A DNA stretch of 64,000 nucleotides, taken from NCBI RefSeq assembly GCF_011682175.1, contig NZ_WHJG01000002.1, forward strand, positions 124,001 through 188,000, given 5' to 3'. A model generated the notes under the pieces. That model did no database searches. It saw only the letters and a list, made by a program, of their open reading frames with translations, and had not been told where the DNA came from. The DNA is from Massilia frigida (GTDB lineage Bacteria; Pseudomonadota; Gammaproteobacteria; Burkholderiales; Burkholderiaceae_D). The position numbers and the translations under genes are program-made. Each line of letters starts with the position of its first letter. Within the stretch, counting starts at the first letter, position 1. Positions 25,274 to 33,329 of this stretch are shown in pieces.

Positions 25274-26242
25274 ATGTACCTGCCCGACCTCGCCGAACTT
25301 GATGCCGCCGCCGCCCTCGTCTACCGCGCCATGCCGCCCACGCCGCAGTATTCGTGGCCGTTATTGAATGAAGCGGTCGGCACCGAAGTCTGGGTCAAGC
25401 ACGAAAACCACACGCCGCTGGGCACCTTCAAGGCGCGCGGCGCGGTGGTCTACCTCGACGCGCTGGTGCGGCGCGCGCCCGAGGTGCGCGGCATCATCGC
25501 CCCGACCCGCGGCAATCACGGCCAGGCGATCGCCTTCAGCGGCGCGCGCGAGGGGCTGCAGGTGACGGTGGTGGTCCCGCACGGGAACAGCGTGGAAAAG
25601 AATGCCTGCATGCGCGGACTGGGCGCGCGGGTCATCGAACATGGCGACGACTTCCAGGCAAGCCGCGAACATGCGCTGGCACTGATGCGTGAAGAAGGGC
25701 TGCACATGGTGCCCTCGTATCACGAGGATCTGGTGGCGGGCGTGGCCAGCGGCTGGCTCGAACTGTTCCGCGCCCAGCCCGACCTGGACCTGGTGCTGGT
25801 ACCGATCGGCCAGGGCTCGGGCATCTGCGGCGCGATCGCGGCGCGCCACGCGCTGGGCGTCAAGACCCGGATTATCGGCGTGGTGTCGAGCCATGCGCCG
25901 GCCTACCAGCTCTCGTTCCGGGCCGGGCGCAGCATCGAAGCGGCGGTCAGCACCGTGGTGGCCGACGGGCTGGCCTGCCGCGTGCCCGATGCGGCCTCGC
26001 TGGTGGCGGTGCTCGAATGCGCCGACGACGTGCTGGCCGTGACCGACGATGAAGTGGCGCGCGCCATGCGCCTGTACTACCGCTGCACCCATAACCTGGC
26101 CGAAGGCGCCGGTGCGGCGGCGCTGGCGGCGGCCATGCAGATCAAGGACAGCGCCTTAATCCGTGGCAAGAAGATCGGGCTGCCATTGACCGGCGGCAAT
26201 GTCGACGCCGAGCTGTTCCGTCACATCCTGCAAGGGCCTTGA
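25274..26242 (+). CDS. Threonine/serine dehydratase
   Basis: 322 aa fold-type II PLP enzyme. The PLP lysine is Lys53 in TPLGTFKARGA, the phosphate-binding loop appears as PIGQGSGICGA, and TRGNHGQAIAFSG is the substrate loop. It has no C-terminal ACT-like regulatory domain, so it is the short catabolic type rather than biosynthetic IlvA. It probably deaminates threonine or serine to the oxo-acid and ammonia; an exact substrate cannot be set. It is followed immediately by an exporter gene and faces a MocR regulator. Confidence 0.88.
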   Translation: MYLPDLAELDAAAALVYRAMPPTPQYSWPLLNEAVGTEVWVKHENHTPLGTFKARGAVVYLDALVRRAPEVRGIIAPTRGNHGQAIAFSGAREGLQVTVVVPHGNSVEKNACMRGLGARVIEHGDDFQASREHALALMREEGLHMVPSYHEDLVAGVASGWLELFRAQPDLDLVLVPIGQGSGICGAIAARHALGVKTRIIGVVSSHAPAYQLSFRAGRSIEAAVSTVVADGLACRVPDAASLVAVLECADDVLAVTDDEVARAMRLYYRCTHNLAEGAGAAALAAAMQIKDSALIRGKKIGLPLTGGNVDAELFRHILQGP

Positions 26243-26244
26243 AC

Positions 26245-27246
26245 ATGGCGACGATAACGACGAGTGCGGTGACCGGTGCGGTGCGGCCGGGCCTATCCCG
26301 GCGGGGCCTATCCCGGCCGGGCCTATCCCGGCGGGGCCTATCCCGGCGGGGCCTATCCCGGCGGGGCATGTCCGACGAGAGCGCCGGCATGCTGCTGGGG
26401 CTGGTTGGGGTGGCCATGTTCAGCCTGACCTTGCCGTTCACGCGGATGGCGGTGGCCGGGCTGGAACCGGTGTTCGTGGCGCTGGGGCGGGCCTTGGTGG
26501 CGGCGCTGCTGGCGGGCATCTGGCTGATATGGAAGCGCGCGGCGCTGCCGCCGAGGTCGGCGCTGTGGCCGCTGGCGATGGTCTCGCTCGGCTGCGTGAT
26601 CGGCTTCCCGTGGCTGACCTCGATTGCCTTGCGCAGCCTGCCGGCTTCGCACGGCGCGGTACTGGTAGGCATTTTGCCGCTGGCCACCGCGCTCGTCTCC
26701 GCGCTGCGCGGCAACGAAAAGCCGTCGCTGGGTTTCTGGCTGACCGCGCTGGCGGGCTCGGGCATCGTCATCGGCTTCGCGCTGCGCCAGAGCGGCGGCA
26801 GCTTCCATCAGGCCGACCTGCTGATGTTTGGCGCCGTGGCGGCGGCGGCGGTGGGCTACGCCGAGGGTGGAAAGCTGGCGCGCAGCATGGGCGGACAACA
26901 AGTGATCAGCTGGGCGCTGGTCTTGTCGGTGCCGCTGGTGTTGCCGCTGGTGGTTTGGCTGGCATGGCCGCACCTGGACCGAATGGCTGAGGCTGGCGCG
27001 CGGGCGTGGATTGGCTTTGCGTACGTGTCCGTGTTCTCGATGTTCATCGGCTTTTTCTTTTGGTATCGAGGCATGGCGCGCGGCGGCATTGCCCGGGTGG
27101 GGCAAGTGCAACTACTGCAACCGTTCATGACATTGGCGGGCGCCTGGGTGCTGCTGGGCGAACCGCTGGCAGCGGCCAACATCGGCTTCGCGCTGGCAGT
27201 GATCGCCGTGGTTGCCATCGGCCGCCGCATGCCAATCAAGCGCTAA
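26245..27246 (+). CDS. EamA/DMT-family transporter with repetitive N-terminus
   Basis: About 333 aa if read from the ATG at 26245, which has an AAGGG site 8 nt upstream, or about 292 aa from the ATG at 26368 (MSDESAGMLLGL). Ten hydrophobic helices follow the latter in the two-repeat DMT pattern, with an EGGKLARSMGG loop near mid-protein. The family exports amino acids and other metabolites; with the dehydratase and MocR neighbours, threonine or serine efflux is a fair guess. The segment between the two starts is five copies of a 15-bp repeat coding GLSRR units, which is unusual for this family and would make a basic cytoplasmic tail. Confidence 0.85.
   Translation: MATITTSAVTGAVRPGLSRRGLSRPGLSRRGLSRRGLSRRGMSDESAGMLLGLVGVAMFSLTLPFTRMAVAGLEPVFVALGRALVAALLAGIWLIWKRAALPPRSALWPLAMVSLGCVIGFPWLTSIALRSLPASHGAVLVGILPLATALVSALRGNEKPSLGFWLTALAGSGIVIGFALRQSGGSFHQADLLMFGAVAAAAVGYAEGGKLARSMGGQQVISWALVLSVPLVLPLVVWLAWPHLDRMAEAGARAWIGFAYVSVFSMFIGFFFWYRGMARGGIARVGQVQLLQPFMTLAGAWVLLGEPLAAANIGFALAVIAVVAIGRRMPIKR
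26289..26363. repeat. 15-bp tandem repeat, five copies
   Basis: Five consecutive 15-mers GGGCCTATCCCGGCG (the second ends in C). They lie in frame between two candidate starts of the EamA gene and code for Gly-Leu-Ser-Arg-Arg/Pro units. The near-perfect identity of copies suggests recent expansion. Copy-number change adds or removes 5 residues, or alters the spacing before the second start. Confidence 0.95.
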
Positions 27247-27606
27247 CCCCGCCAACCGGGGTCTGACCTCTGATTCGAAATTTTTTTATTGCTTAACTGG
27301 GGTCAGAGCTCTGACTCGCAACTTTTTCGTTGCTTAACCGGGGTTAAGCAAGTTTTTTTGGGCGAACAGGGTCGAGATGCCCGGGATGCGTCAAAATTGA
27401 TTCCGGCCGAAAACGATTTATGTTGATTAAAAGAAAATGTTTCAAGTCAGAGCTCTGACCCCGGCTGTAGGGGTTTTAGACGTTCGTTTATCGGAGTCTG
27501 CCCCGCACTCTGACAAGTTGTCGGCAGGGCGCGATTCCGGTGGGCAGCCGGTCGTGCCCGACGTACAATACTGCCTTGTTCTTTCTACCCGCCTCGAGGA
27601 TCCGCC
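27247..27606. repeat. REP-like repeat patch
   Basis: 360 bp without a gene. It holds two head-to-tail units of about 42 bp (27254-27296 and 27297-27337), each GGGGTC.GA.CTCTGA.TCG.AA followed by a T-run and TTGCTTAA. A third partial unit starts at 27338, and an inverted copy ending in CTCTGACCCCGG lies at 27446-27464. The core is shared with the palindrome at 158-217. The stretch from 27360 to 27440 is AT-rich and holds nothing I recognise. Confidence 0.85.
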
Positions 27607-28068
27607 ATGACCGTCTACGACAAACTGAAATCGCTCAATATCACCCTCAGCCCACCCGCCGCTCCCGTCGCCGCGTATGTGATGTACGTGCAAACAGGGA
27701 ATCTGGTGTTTATTTCCGGACACATCGCGAAGAACGCCGATGGCTCCGTGAACGCCGGACAGCTGGGCAAGGAAATCACCACCGAACAGGGCACCGCCGC
27801 CGCGCGCGCGATTGCCATCGATCTGATGGGCACGCTCCAGGAAGCCTGCGGCGGCGACCTGGGCAAGGTCAAGCGCGTGGTTAAACTGATGAGCCTGGTC
27901 AATTCGACGCCCGGCTTCACCGACCAGCACATCGTCACCAATGGCGCGTCGGAACTGCTGGGCGAGGTATTCGGCGATGCTGGCAAGCATGCCCGCTCGG
28001 CCTTCGGCGTGGCCCAGAACCCGCGCGGCGCCTGCGTGGAAATTGAAATGATTGTCGAAGTCGCTTAA
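27607..28068 (+). CDS. RidA-family enamine/imine deaminase
   Basis: 153 aa RidA/YjgF/Rid-type protein. Conserved parts are LVFISGHIAKNADG, the LGKVKRVVKLMSLVNSTPGF core and NPRGACVEIEMIVEVA, where the Arg binds the substrate carboxylate. RidA hydrolyses reactive enamines made by PLP dehydratases such as threonine dehydratase. A dehydratase lies 1.4 kb upstream and an aminotransferase follows 115 bp downstream, which fits a protective role. It is about 25 residues longer than the classical RidA, nearer to the Rid-like subgroup. Confidence 0.9.
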   Translation: MTVYDKLKSLNITLSPPAAPVAAYVMYVQTGNLVFISGHIAKNADGSVNAGQLGKEITTEQGTAAARAIAIDLMGTLQEACGGDLGKVKRVVKLMSLVNSTPGFTDQHIVTNGASELLGEVFGDAGKHARSAFGVAQNPRGACVEIEMIVEVA

Positions 28069-28182
28069 AGCTTCATCAACATCCCGGACGCTGCTTATCC
28101 GGCGGCGTCTTTCCAGCCGCTTACCCAGCGTGCTCTATAATCGGCCCAGTGCGAACCCGGCCGCCTTGACTGTGAGACCAGT

Positions 28183-29376
28183 ATGAAAATCGAAAATCCA
28201 AACCCCATCGAGTGGCGTTTTTCCGAGCGCGCCAGCCAGCTGCAGAGTTCGTTCATCCGCGAAATCCTGAAGATCACCCAGCGTCCGGAGATCATCTCCT
28301 TCGCCGGCGGCCTGCCCTCGCCTGCCACTTTCCCGGTCGAACACATGAAGGCGGCCTTCGACAAGGTCCTGTCCGAAAACGGTAAAGTGGCGCTGCAATA
28401 CGGCCCGACCGATGGCTACCCGCTGCTGCGCGAGTGGATCGCCAATTCGCTGTCCACCGCCACCTGCAAGATTCTGCCGGAACAGGTCTTGATGACTTCC
28501 GGCTCGCAGCAGGCGCTCGACCTGCTGGGCAAGGTGCTGATCGACGAAGGCAGCCGCGTGCTGGTCGAAACGCCGAGCTACCTGGGCGCGCTGCAGGCGT
28601 TCTCGGTCTACCGTCCCGAATTCAAGTCGGTCGCCACCGATGAGCATGGCCTGGTGCCGTCCTCGATCGCGGCCGTGGCCGAAGGCGCGCGCCTGCTGTA
28701 CGCGCTGCCGAACTTCCAGAACCCGACCGGCCGCAGCCTGTCCATCGAGCGCCGCCAGGAACTGGTCGAAACCTGCGCCCGCCTCGGCCTGCCGCTGATC
28801 GAAGATGATCCGTACGGCGCGCTGAGCTACAAGGGCGAGCCGTTCCCGAAGATGCTGAACATGAACCCGGACGGCGTCATCTACATGGGCTCGTTCTCGA
28901 AAGTGCTCACGCCGGGCATCCGCCTGGGTTACGTGGTCGCGCCGCTGCCGCTGGTGCGCCGCCTGGAACTGGCCAAGCAAGCCGCCGACCTGCACACCGC
29001 GCAGCTGACCCAGATGGTGGTCTACGAAGTGGTCAAGGATGGCTTCCTCGACCAGCACATCCCGACCATCCGCGCGCTGTACGCCAACCAGTGCCAGGCG
29101 ATGCTGGACGCGATCGCCGAATTCTTCCCGGCCAGCGTGACCTGGACCAAGCCCGAAGGCGGCATGTTCATCTGGGTGACCCTGCCCAAGCATATCGATG
29201 CCATGAAGCTGCTCGACCAGGCCATCGCGGCCAAGGTGGCATTCGTGCCGGGCGCGCCGTTCTACGCCAACGAAGCCGAAACGAACACCCTGCGCCTGTC
29301 CTTCGTGACCGTGCCGCCGGAGCGTATCCGTGAAGGCGTCGCCATCCTGGGCAAGCTGATCGCCGCGCAGCTGTAA
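28183..29376 (+). CDS. PLP-dependent aminotransferase (LysN/2-aminoadipate type)
   Basis: 397 aa fold-type I aminotransferase without an HTH domain. It begins EWRFSERASQLQSSFIREILK. IISFAGGLPSPATFP is typical of the LysN/ArAT-like branch, and the PLP lysine is in IYMGSFSKVLTPGIRLGY. LPNFQNPTGRSLS and EDDPYGALSY are the cofactor-binding loops. The branch acts on 2-aminoadipate, leucine, aromatic or other hydrophobic amino acids; the substrate here is not determined. It is followed by a clear terminator. Confidence 0.88.
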   Translation: MKIENPNPIEWRFSERASQLQSSFIREILKITQRPEIISFAGGLPSPATFPVEHMKAAFDKVLSENGKVALQYGPTDGYPLLREWIANSLSTATCKILPEQVLMTSGSQQALDLLGKVLIDEGSRVLVETPSYLGALQAFSVYRPEFKSVATDEHGLVPSSIAAVAEGARLLYALPNFQNPTGRSLSIERRQELVETCARLGLPLIEDDPYGALSYKGEPFPKMLNMNPDGVIYMGSFSKVLTPGIRLGYVVAPLPLVRRLELAKQAADLHTAQLTQMVVYEVVKDGFLDQHIPTIRALYANQCQAMLDAIAEFFPASVTWTKPEGGMFIWVTLPKHIDAMKLLDQAIAAKVAFVPGAPFYANEAETNTLRLSFVTVPPERIREGVAILGKLIAAQL

Positions 29377-29395
29377 GCCTCGCCGCGCCAGTCCG

Positions 29396-29431
29396 ACGCC
29401 GCCCCCCAGCTCACTGGCGGGCGGCGTTTTT
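29396..29431 (+). terminator. Rho-independent terminator after aminotransferase
   Basis: A 9-bp stem ACGCCGCCC / GGGCGGCGT (29396-29404 with 29419-29427) is followed by five T residues. It ends the RidA-aminotransferase transcription unit and separates it from the TonB-dependent receptor. Confidence 0.88.
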
Positions 29432-29495
29432 GCATTTGTATGCGGCATGGGTCCCATGTTATCTTGAGAGTCATTTAACAGCGGCGGGGAAGCGG

Positions 29496-31610
29496 ATGGC
29501 CAATCGGATCGCGAACGCACAACTGGTGGCCTTGTCCATCGCGCTGGCCTGGCCCGGCGCGGCCATCGCCCAGAGCGCCGATGAAGAAGAACTGGCGCTG
29601 ACCTACGGCGAGCGCGCCGTGCTCACCATCGCCACCGGCAGCCAGCAGCCGCTGGCGCGCGCGCCGGCCGTGGCCTCGGTCATCTCGGCCGCCGACATCG
29701 CGGCCATGGGCGCGAGCGACCTCGATCAGGTGCTGGAAAGCGTGCCTGGCCTGCACGTATCGAGCTTCTCGGCGCCGTTCAATCCGATCTACAGCATCCG
29801 TGGCATCCACACCGGCTACAACCCGCAAGTGCTGATGCTGGTGAACGGCTTGCCGATCACCTCCGTCTTTGCCGGCAACCGTGGCCAGGCCTGGGGCGGC
29901 ATGCCGCTCGAGAACGTGGCGCGCATTGAGGTCATTCGCGGCCCCGGCTCGGCCCTGTATGGCGCCGATGCCTTTTCGGGCGTGATCAACGTCGTCACCA
30001 AGAGCGCGGCCGACATCCGCGGCGTCGAATCGGGCGTGCGCCTGGGGAGCTTCAAGAGCCGCGACGCCTGGGTCCAGTCCAGCCACGCCTGGGGGCCGCT
30101 GCGTGCCGCGCTGTATCTGCGCGGCGGCAGCACCGACGGCGCCAGGCGCGCCGTCGTGCAGGATCTGCAGAGCGGCCTCGATACCGTCTTCGGCACGCGC
30201 GCCTCGCGCGCACCCGGCACGGTCAGCGCCGGGCGGCGCGCACTCGACACGCGCGCCGATCTCGAATGGGGCAACTGGCGCCTGCGCGGCGCCTACCAGA
30301 AGCGCGAGATGGGCGTCGGCGTGGGCCTGGCCGATGCGCTCGACCCCGAGGCGCGCGTACCGGAAACCCGCACCTACCTCGACCTGGGCTACCACCAGGC
30401 GGGCTTCATGCCGCACTGGGACTTGTCGGCGGCGCTGGCTTACCATGCGCTCAACAACCGCCCCGGCGAGCCGGCCTACCACCTGTTCCCGGCCGGCGCC
30501 TTCGGCGGCGCCTGGCCCGGCGGCGTGGTGGGCAATCCCGGCCACGCCGAACGCCATTACAACGCCAGCGTGTCGGCCTTCTACGCCGGCTTCGATGCGC
30601 ACCGTATCCGCATCGGCGCCGGCTACCGCGTCGACGATCTGTACAGCGCCACCGAGACCAAGAACTTCAGCTTCGTGCTGGTGCCGGGCGTGGGCGCCAC
30701 CATCAGCCCCCTGCCGGCGCTGGTGGACGCCACCGGCAATCCGGCGCTGGTGTACCTGACGCCGCACCAGCGCGACATCCAGTATGCCTTCGCCCAGGAC
30801 GAGTGGCGCATCGCCAACGACTGGACCCTGACCGCCGGCGTGCGCCACGACCGCTATTCGGACTTCGGCGGCACCACCAATCCGCGCGCGGCGCTGGTGT
30901 GGGACGCGGCGTACAACGTCATCGTCAAGGCGATCTACGGACGCGCCTTCCGCGCGCCGCATTTCGTCGAGCAGTACACGATCAATAATCCGGTCAACGT
31001 GGGCAATCCGAACCTCAATCCGGAAACCATCGAGACGGGCGAACTGGCCGTGTCGTGGCAGCCGGCCAGCGACTGGCGCACCAGCCTCAATCTGTTCCGC
31101 TACCGCATGCGCGACATCATCGTGGCCGCGCCCAATGCCGATCCGGGCACCGGCAAGACCTTCCGCAACATGGGCGACCAGAGCGGACGCGGATTCGAGT
31201 TCGAGACCGCCTGGACACCGGTGCGCGCCCTGCGCCTCGCCGCCAGCATCTCGTACCAGCGCAGCATCGATGAAGCCAGCGGCAGGGATGCCGGGCTTGC
31301 GCCGCAGCGGCGCCTGTTCGCGCGCGCCGACTGGCGCCCGGCGCCGTCGTGGCAGATCGGCGCCACCGTCAACCACGTGGCCGACCGGCGCCGCGAGCCG
31401 GGCGACGCGCGCCCGCCCATCGCCGACTACACCACGACCGACGTGAGCGTGCTGCGCGAACGCCTGTCCGGCAACTGGCAGCTGCGCGCCTCGGTGACGA
31501 ACCTGTTCGACCGCGATGTGCGCGAGCCGAGCGCCGCTCCCGGGAATATCCGTTTCGACCTGCCGATGCCGGGACGCGCGTTCACGCTTGAGCTGCGCCA
31601 CACCCTGTGA
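29496..31610 (+). CDS. TonB-dependent outer-membrane receptor
   Basis: About 704 aa. A signal peptide (about 1-24, ending AIAQS) precedes the plug domain (about 50-165; VASVISAADIAAMG, VLMLVNGLPITSVF, VARIEVIRGPGSALYGADAFSGVINVVTK) and a 22-strand barrel that ends in the expected terminal aromatic-rich strand GRAFTLELRHTL. It takes up a scarce ligand across the outer membrane with TonB energy. The ligand is unknown; bluB downstream hints at a corrinoid, but two separate-looking units lie between and no cobalamin riboswitch fits the 64-bp leader. The start is the ATG with GGGGA upstream. Confidence 0.9.
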   Translation: MANRIANAQLVALSIALAWPGAAIAQSADEEELALTYGERAVLTIATGSQQPLARAPAVASVISAADIAAMGASDLDQVLESVPGLHVSSFSAPFNPIYSIRGIHTGYNPQVLMLVNGLPITSVFAGNRGQAWGGMPLENVARIEVIRGPGSALYGADAFSGVINVVTKSAADIRGVESGVRLGSFKSRDAWVQSSHAWGPLRAALYLRGGSTDGARRAVVQDLQSGLDTVFGTRASRAPGTVSAGRRALDTRADLEWGNWRLRGAYQKREMGVGVGLADALDPEARVPETRTYLDLGYHQAGFMPHWDLSAALAYHALNNRPGEPAYHLFPAGAFGGAWPGGVVGNPGHAERHYNASVSAFYAGFDAHRIRIGAGYRVDDLYSATETKNFSFVLVPGVGATISPLPALVDATGNPALVYLTPHQRDIQYAFAQDEWRIANDWTLTAGVRHDRYSDFGGTTNPRAALVWDAAYNVIVKAIYGRAFRAPHFVEQYTINNPVNVGNPNLNPETIETGELAVSWQPASDWRTSLNLFRYRMRDIIVAAPNADPGTGKTFRNMGDQSGRGFEFETAWTPVRALRLAASISYQRSIDEASGRDAGLAPQRRLFARADWRPAPSWQIGATVNHVADRRREPGDARPPIADYTTTDVSVLRERLSGNWQLRASVTNLFDRDVREPSAAPGNIRFDLPMPGRAFTLELRHTL

Positions 31611-31755
31611 CGGACCGGCGCCCCTACCCGTCCCGCATAAGTGCACGCGTGGCATACAAAAGACACAGCCGTTGCATTAACAGGATTAGAATGGGCTGAC
31701 GACAGCGTGCTCTGATAGGTTTCGGAGCGTAGGCTGGCTCACTGGTGGATGCGCT

Positions 31756-32559
31756 ATGGATATTGAGCACCGCAACAACGTGAACTGTTCCGGGAATGGT
31801 CCCTCGACCCTGGTATTCGGTCACGGCTTCGGCTGCGACCAGGGCATGTGGCGCAAGATGCTGCCCGCCTTCACCGAACGCCACAAGACGATCCTCTACG
31901 ACCTCGTTGGCAGCGGCAAGTCGGACCTGTCGGCCTACAACGAATTCGACTACGGCAGCTTGCACCGCCACGCGGAAGACCTGCTCGAGATCATCCACGT
32001 ATTTTCCAACGCGCCGGTGGTCTTCATCGGCCACTCGGTCAGCGCCATGATCGGCATGCTGGCCGCGATCCGCGAGCCGGCCATGTTCGCCGGCCAGGTC
32101 ATGGTCGCCCCGTCGCCCTGCTTCATCAACGATGGCGACTACATCGGCGGCTTTAACCGCGAAGATATCGACACCCTGCTGAACCTCATGCACGACAACT
32201 ACCTGAAGTGGGCCGCCAACATGGGCCCGATGATCATGGGCGCGCCGGACCGGCCTGAGTTGCAGCAGGAGCTGACCGCCAGCTTTTGCCGCAACGATCC
32301 CGAGATCGCCCGCCACTTCGCGCGCGTCACCTTCTTGTCGGACCACCGCGCCGACGTGCCGCGTTCGCACACGCCGACGCTGATCCTGCAAAGCACCGAC
32401 GACATGATCGCCCCGCGTGAAGTGGGCGAATACATGCGCAAGCACTTGCCGGTGAGCTGGCTGGCCTATGTCGACAATATCGGGCACTGCCCGCATATGA
32501 GCGCGACCAGCGAAAGCACGGAACTGATCCAGACCTTCATCGCGCGTTTGCTCAAGTAA
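31756..32559 (+). CDS. RsbQ-like alpha/beta hydrolase
   Basis: 267 aa. It starts IEHRNNVNCSGNGPSTLVFGHGFGCDQ, typical of RsbQ/KAI2/D14-type hydrolases. The triad is Ser in VFIGHSVSAMIG, Asp in LQSTDDMIAP and His in IGHCPHMS. In Bacillus, RsbQ works with the PAS phosphatase RsbP in the stress response, probably by processing a small hydrophobic molecule; in proteobacteria the partner is often a PAS-type sensor. No such partner is adjacent, so its role is open. A GGTGGA site precedes the ATG. Confidence 0.9.
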   Translation: MDIEHRNNVNCSGNGPSTLVFGHGFGCDQGMWRKMLPAFTERHKTILYDLVGSGKSDLSAYNEFDYGSLHRHAEDLLEIIHVFSNAPVVFIGHSVSAMIGMLAAIREPAMFAGQVMVAPSPCFINDGDYIGGFNREDIDTLLNLMHDNYLKWAANMGPMIMGAPDRPELQQELTASFCRNDPEIARHFARVTFLSDHRADVPRSHTPTLILQSTDDMIAPREVGEYMRKHLPVSWLAYVDNIGHCPHMSATSESTELIQTFIARLLK

Positions 32560-32627
32560 GCGCGCTTGCCGGATAATGCGGGTCGAAGCGGCGCACCCTG
32601 GCGCCGCCGCGAACCTGCGAGAACACC

Positions 32628-33329
32628 TTGACCGACCAATTCATCCAGAGCGATATCGACGCCGTCTACCGCGCCATCGCCGCGCGGCGCGACGTGCGCC
32701 ACTTCGTGCCGGGCGCCATCGACGAGGCGCTGTTCGCCAGGCTGATTGGCGCGGCGCACCAGGCGCCCAGCGTGGGGCTGATGCAGCCGTGGCGCTTCAT
32801 CCGCATCCGCAGCGACGCGGTGCGCGAGGCCATCGTGAAGCTGGTCGACGATGAGCGCCTGGCCACGGCCGACGCGCTGGGCGAGCGCGGCTCGGAATTC
32901 ATGCGGCTGAAAGTCGAAGGCATCCGCGAATGCGGCGAACTGCTGGTGGCCGCGCTCATGGACCGGCGCGAGGATTATGTGTTCGGCCGCCGCACCCTGC
33001 CCGAGATGGACCTGGCGTCGGTCGCCTGCGCGCTGCAAAACATGTGGCTGGCCTCGCGCGCGGAGGGGCTGGGCATGGGCTGGGTGTCGCTGTTCGACCC
33101 CGCCAGTCTGGCCACGCTGCTGTCGATGCCCGAGGGGGCCAAGCCGGTGGCGGTGGTCTGCCTCGGGCATGTGGAACAGTTTTATCCGATGCCGATGCTG
33201 GAGATGGAGGGCTGGGAAAAGCGCCGCAAGCTCGACGACCTGGTGTTTGTCGACCGCTGGGAGCAAAAGGACTCACCCCTCGCCGATGGCGCGGATGACG
33301 GCATCAAGGCTTTTCCGGATACCCCGTAA
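32628..33329 (+). CDS. bluB: 5,6-dimethylbenzimidazole synthase BluB
   Basis: 233 aa nitroreductase-fold enzyme that destroys its own FMNH2 with oxygen to form 5,6-dimethylbenzimidazole, the lower ligand of cobalamin. Segments consistent with BluB are [31 protein letters not shown] and [18 protein letters not shown]. The last 26 bp overlap the end of the convergent FGGY kinase gene. The nearest possible relation is the upstream TonB-dependent receptor; no other cobalamin gene is in the window. Confidence 0.9.
   Translation: MTDQFIQSDIDAVYRAIAARRDVRHFVPGAIDEALFARLIGAAHQAPSVGLMQPWRFIRIRSDAVREAIVKLVDDERLATADALGERGSEFMRLKVEGIRECGELLVAALMDRREDYVFGRRTLPEMDLASVACALQNMWLASRAEGLGMGWVSLFDPASLATLLSMPEGAKPVAVVCLGHVEQFYPMPMLEMEGWEKRRKLDDLVFVDRWEQKDSPLADGADDGIKAFPDTP

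Noticed and set aside
27360-27440. Insertion-sequence remnant inside the REP-like patch
   Set aside because: No transposase fragment, terminal repeat pair or target duplication could be seen in this short AT-rich stretch.
158-27464. CRISPR array
   Set aside because: The repeats are few, palindromic, differ in spacing and have no unique spacers of constant length; no cas gene is present.
29432-29495. Cobalamin riboswitch before the TonB-dependent receptor
   Set aside because: The leader is only 64 bp after a terminator and lacks a B12-box-like segment; a riboswitch of about 200 nt does not fit.
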